A stretch of DNA of 7,570 nt, from assembly GCA_002476495.1 (NCBI GenBank), contig DLKL01000034.1:505-8074 (forward strand), read 5' to 3'. This DNA comes from Lachnospiraceae bacterium UBA7589. Its GTDB lineage: Bacteria > Bacillota > Clostridia > Lachnospirales > Lachnospiraceae. Made by a program: the position numbers and the translations under genes. Shown in pieces: positions 6,125 to 7,570 of this stretch (position 1 is its first letter; every line of letters begins with the position of its first letter). The notes below the pieces were generated by a model that was not told the origin of the DNA, did not search any database, and saw only the letters and a program-made list of their open reading frames with translations.

Positions 6125-6150
6125 TTATTAATATAACATTATTTTAGGAT
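6122..6150 (+). promoter_or_regulatory. int: Possible integrase promoter
   Basis: TTGTTA (6122-6127) and TAGGAT (6145-6150) are spaced 17 bp and would start transcription near 6157, giving a leader of about 130 nt to the integrase gene. It overlaps the opposing antisense promoter. The local sequence is very AT-rich, so chance matches are likely. Confidence 0.25.
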
Positions 6151-6158
6151 AGATTCAA
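6130..6158 (-). promoter_or_regulatory. Candidate promoter of the antisense RNA
   Basis: On the minus strand TTGAAT (6158-6153) and TATATT (6135-6130) are spaced 17 bp, predicting a start near 6123. An alternative pair is TTGCCT (6170-6165) and TAAAAT (6146-6141) with 18 bp. The palindrome TGTTAT-TAAT-ATAACA (6123-6138) overlaps the first -10 and could be an operator. Confidence 0.4.
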
Positions 6159-6222
6159 CTATTAAGGCAAAATAATTAGTAATAAAATCTAAAATATATA
6201 GAAACCGAAGAATAATCATGAT

Positions 6223-6267
6223 AAACTTATGGATAGAAACAATCTGGTTTTGTCCATAAGTTTTTTT
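6223..6267 (+). terminator. Terminator-like hairpin just upstream of the integrase gene
   Basis: AAACTTATGGA (6223-6233) pairs with TCCATAAGTTT (6253-6263), with further weaker pairing inside the loop, and a run of seven T covers 6261-6267. It ends 7 bases before the integrase ribosome binding site. It would stop read-through from the left and could attenuate integrase expression; alternatively it is a protein-binding inverted repeat. Confidence 0.6.
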
Positions 6268-6287
6268 CATTTGTGGAGGAAATATAA

Positions 6288-7436
6288 ATGGGAAAAACAA
6301 AAAATGGAAAAGAACTGGGATTAGCAATTTATCAAAGACCAAATGGAACATACGAAGCGAGATATATTGACAGATTTGGTAAGAAGCGAAGTGTCTATGC
6401 AAAAACTTTGACAGAGGTTGCAAAAAAACAGAGAAAGAAAATATTTGAAAATGAGCAACAGATAAATGTCGTTGACGATAAGATGACATTAGATGCATGG
6501 TATGAAAAGTGGATTACAGTGTGTAAAACACATTGCAGAGACACAACCAAGCGCACTTATGAAATCCAATATAATCGTATTCGTGAAATGCTTGGATGGA
6601 GAAAATTAAATAGCCTTAATCTGGTGGTATTACAGGATGCATTCAATAAGCTTGGATCAGATAAAATGAGGAGTGATTGCAAAGCATTGTTGGTAGATAT
6701 GTTGAATCGTGCGGTTGAAACGGATCTGCTAAATAAGAATCCTGCAATTGGAATCAATCCGATTATTGAAGGAAAAGTGAAACATGAAAAGAGAATTCTC
6801 TCTGCGTATGAGATGAAATTGTTGCTGGATAATTCGAAGGGTGGAATGATGTATCCGATTTTTGTAGTAGCGCTTGGAACAGGAATGCGGATAGGTGAGA
6901 TACTTGGATTGACCTGGGATTGTGTGGATTTCAAGAAAGAAAACATCCGGGTAGAGAAAACATTGGTATTTTTGCCTGGAGATGGAAAGACCGCAAGGTA
7001 TGAATTCCATAGAACGAAAACAGTAGCAGGGAATAGGATAATCCCTATGACGAAAGCAGTGAAGGATATACTAATTCTTCAGAAGGATAAAAGGGAGCAC
7101 ATAGCAACTGTGTTTTCGCCAAGAAAGGGATTTGAGGATCTTGTATTTACATCTAAGACGAATAATCCGCTTAATGCTGCGAACATAAAAGATGCAATCA
7201 ATTATATTGTTGCAAGGATTAATCGCGAGAATCCAGATTATTTTTTCGAGCATTTGACACCACATGGATTAAGACATACATTTGCCACAAATTGCATTGA
7301 AAAGGGGATGTCACCGAAGACTTTGCAGAAGATCATGGGGCATACTTCATTGCAGATGACAATGGATTTGTATTGTCACGTCAGAGAAGAAACCTTGCGG
7401 GATGAAATGGATAAGGTGGCTTTTTTATTAGATTGA
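6288..7436 (+). CDS. int: Tyrosine integrase, Tn916 type
   Basis: This complete 382-residue site-specific recombinase has three parts. The N-terminal arm-binding domain (about 11-40) contains YQRPNGTYEARYIDRFGKKRS, as in Tn916 Int. A core-binding domain (about 66-160) follows. The catalytic domain (about 170-378) has every active-site residue: R201 in GTGMRIGEILGL, K244 in HRTKT, H326 and R329 in HGLRH, H352 in MGHTS, and the nucleophile Y362 in DLYCHV. It cuts and rejoins the element ends with the target, aided by the excisionase. GGAGG (6275-6279) lies 8 bases before the ATG. The gene is probably transcribed separately from xis, since a toxin-antitoxin locus and two terminators lie between them. 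Arm-type repeats begin at its stop codon. No sign of truncation or decay. Confidence 0.95.
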   Translation: MGKTKNGKELGLAIYQRPNGTYEARYIDRFGKKRSVYAKTLTEVAKKQRKKIFENEQQINVVDDKMTLDAWYEKWITVCKTHCRDTTKRTYEIQYNRIREMLGWRKLNSLNLVVLQDAFNKLGSDKMRSDCKALLVDMLNRAVETDLLNKNPAIGINPIIEGKVKHEKRILSAYEMKLLLDNSKGGMMYPIFVVALGTGMRIGEILGLTWDCVDFKKENIRVEKTLVFLPGDGKTARYEFHRTKTVAGNRIIPMTKAVKDILILQKDKREHIATVFSPRKGFEDLVFTSKTNNPLNAANIKDAINYIVARINRENPDYFFEHLTPHGLRHTFATNCIEKGMSPKTLQKIMGHTSLQMTMDLYCHVREETLRDEMDKVAFLLD

Positions 7437-7456
7437 GTGGTAAATGGGTGGTAAAT
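7435..7456. repeat. Two adjacent 11-bp integrase arm-type (DR2-like) sites
   Basis: GAGTGGTAAAT (7435-7445) is followed directly by GGGTGGTAAAT (7446-7456); they differ at one base. They resemble the Tn916 Int N-domain binding site, which I recall as GAGTAGTAAAT. Their place at the int end of the element is where Tn916 carries its DR2 pair. The first overlaps the integrase stop codon. Downstream sequence to 7570 shows no gene, only a weak A/T hairpin at about 7510-7526 (AAACT/AGTTT) followed by T-rich sequence. The attachment-site crossover probably lies in this stretch or just beyond it. Confidence 0.6.
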
Positions 7457-7570
7457 TGCCGATATTGTAATGTAAAATTTCAAAAAAACTAGTAAAATCA
7501 ATGACTTGCGGAAACTCACTTGAAGTTTTTTATTTTTCAGGTTGTGGATGAAAGATTATGAACAAAATAA

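Noticed and set aside
6139..6498. Minus-strand frame of 119 codons across the int start
   Set aside because: It overlaps a well-supported integrase gene and the terminator before it, and the translation shows no domain.
6557..7010. Minus-strand frames opposite int
   Set aside because: They are shadows of the integrase coding sequence, with no recognisable protein and no ribosome binding site considered convincing.
1..7570. CRISPR array, tRNA or rRNA genes, insertion-sequence transposase, relaxase
   Set aside because: None was seen on reading both strands; no repeat-spacer pattern, no cloverleaf noticed, and no HUH or DDE protein among the real genes.

Overview
The window looks like the integrase-proximal end of an integrative (probably mobilisable) element from a low-GC Gram-positive bacterium. 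The best guess is a gut Clostridia/Lachnospiraceae species. The grounds are the AT-rich sequence, strong GGAGG-type ribosome binding sites, all protein genes on one strand, and a RepA_N-like initiator / DnaC-like ATPase / small excisionase / Tn916-type integrase order common in such elements. The genus assignment is inference.

Layout, left to right. (1) Positions 2-2983 hold the 3' part of a very large gene that enters from the left. It has the last motifs of an SF2 helicase (SAT, motif V, motif VI), a long middle region I do not recognise, and a C-terminal PD-(D/E)XK-nuclease-like motif. (2) Just downstream is a DUF2971-family gene (3027-3857). Together they look like a two-gene cargo module, plausibly anti-phage defence, and they are visibly AT-richer than the genes to the right. 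(3) Positions 3858-4272 contain no confident gene. They hold three consecutive hairpins, a possible 52-codon ORF containing a 9-bp tandem repeat, and a strong intrinsic terminator just before the replication gene. This could be an attenuated leader, an origin region, or both. (4) repA-like, dnaC-like and xis genes follow in tight order (4273-5756). (5) Positions 5761-6124 form a compact type I toxin-antitoxin locus: a LexA-box-like palindrome, a near-consensus promoter, a leader with an anti-Shine-Dalgarno sequence, a 38-residue membrane toxin, and a convergent antisense RNA candidate with its own terminator. (6) A terminator-like hairpin precedes a complete tyrosine integrase (6288-7436). Two adjacent 11-bp arm-type repeats start at its stop codon, which suggests that the element end is close to or just past position 7570.

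How the parts may work together: integrase and excisionase move the element; the RepA_N-like protein and DnaC-like ATPase probably replicate the excised circle; the type I toxin-antitoxin may penalise loss of the element; and the helicase-nuclease/DUF2971 pair is the cargo. No relaxase or conjugation gene is visible, so transfer functions, if any, lie outside the window.
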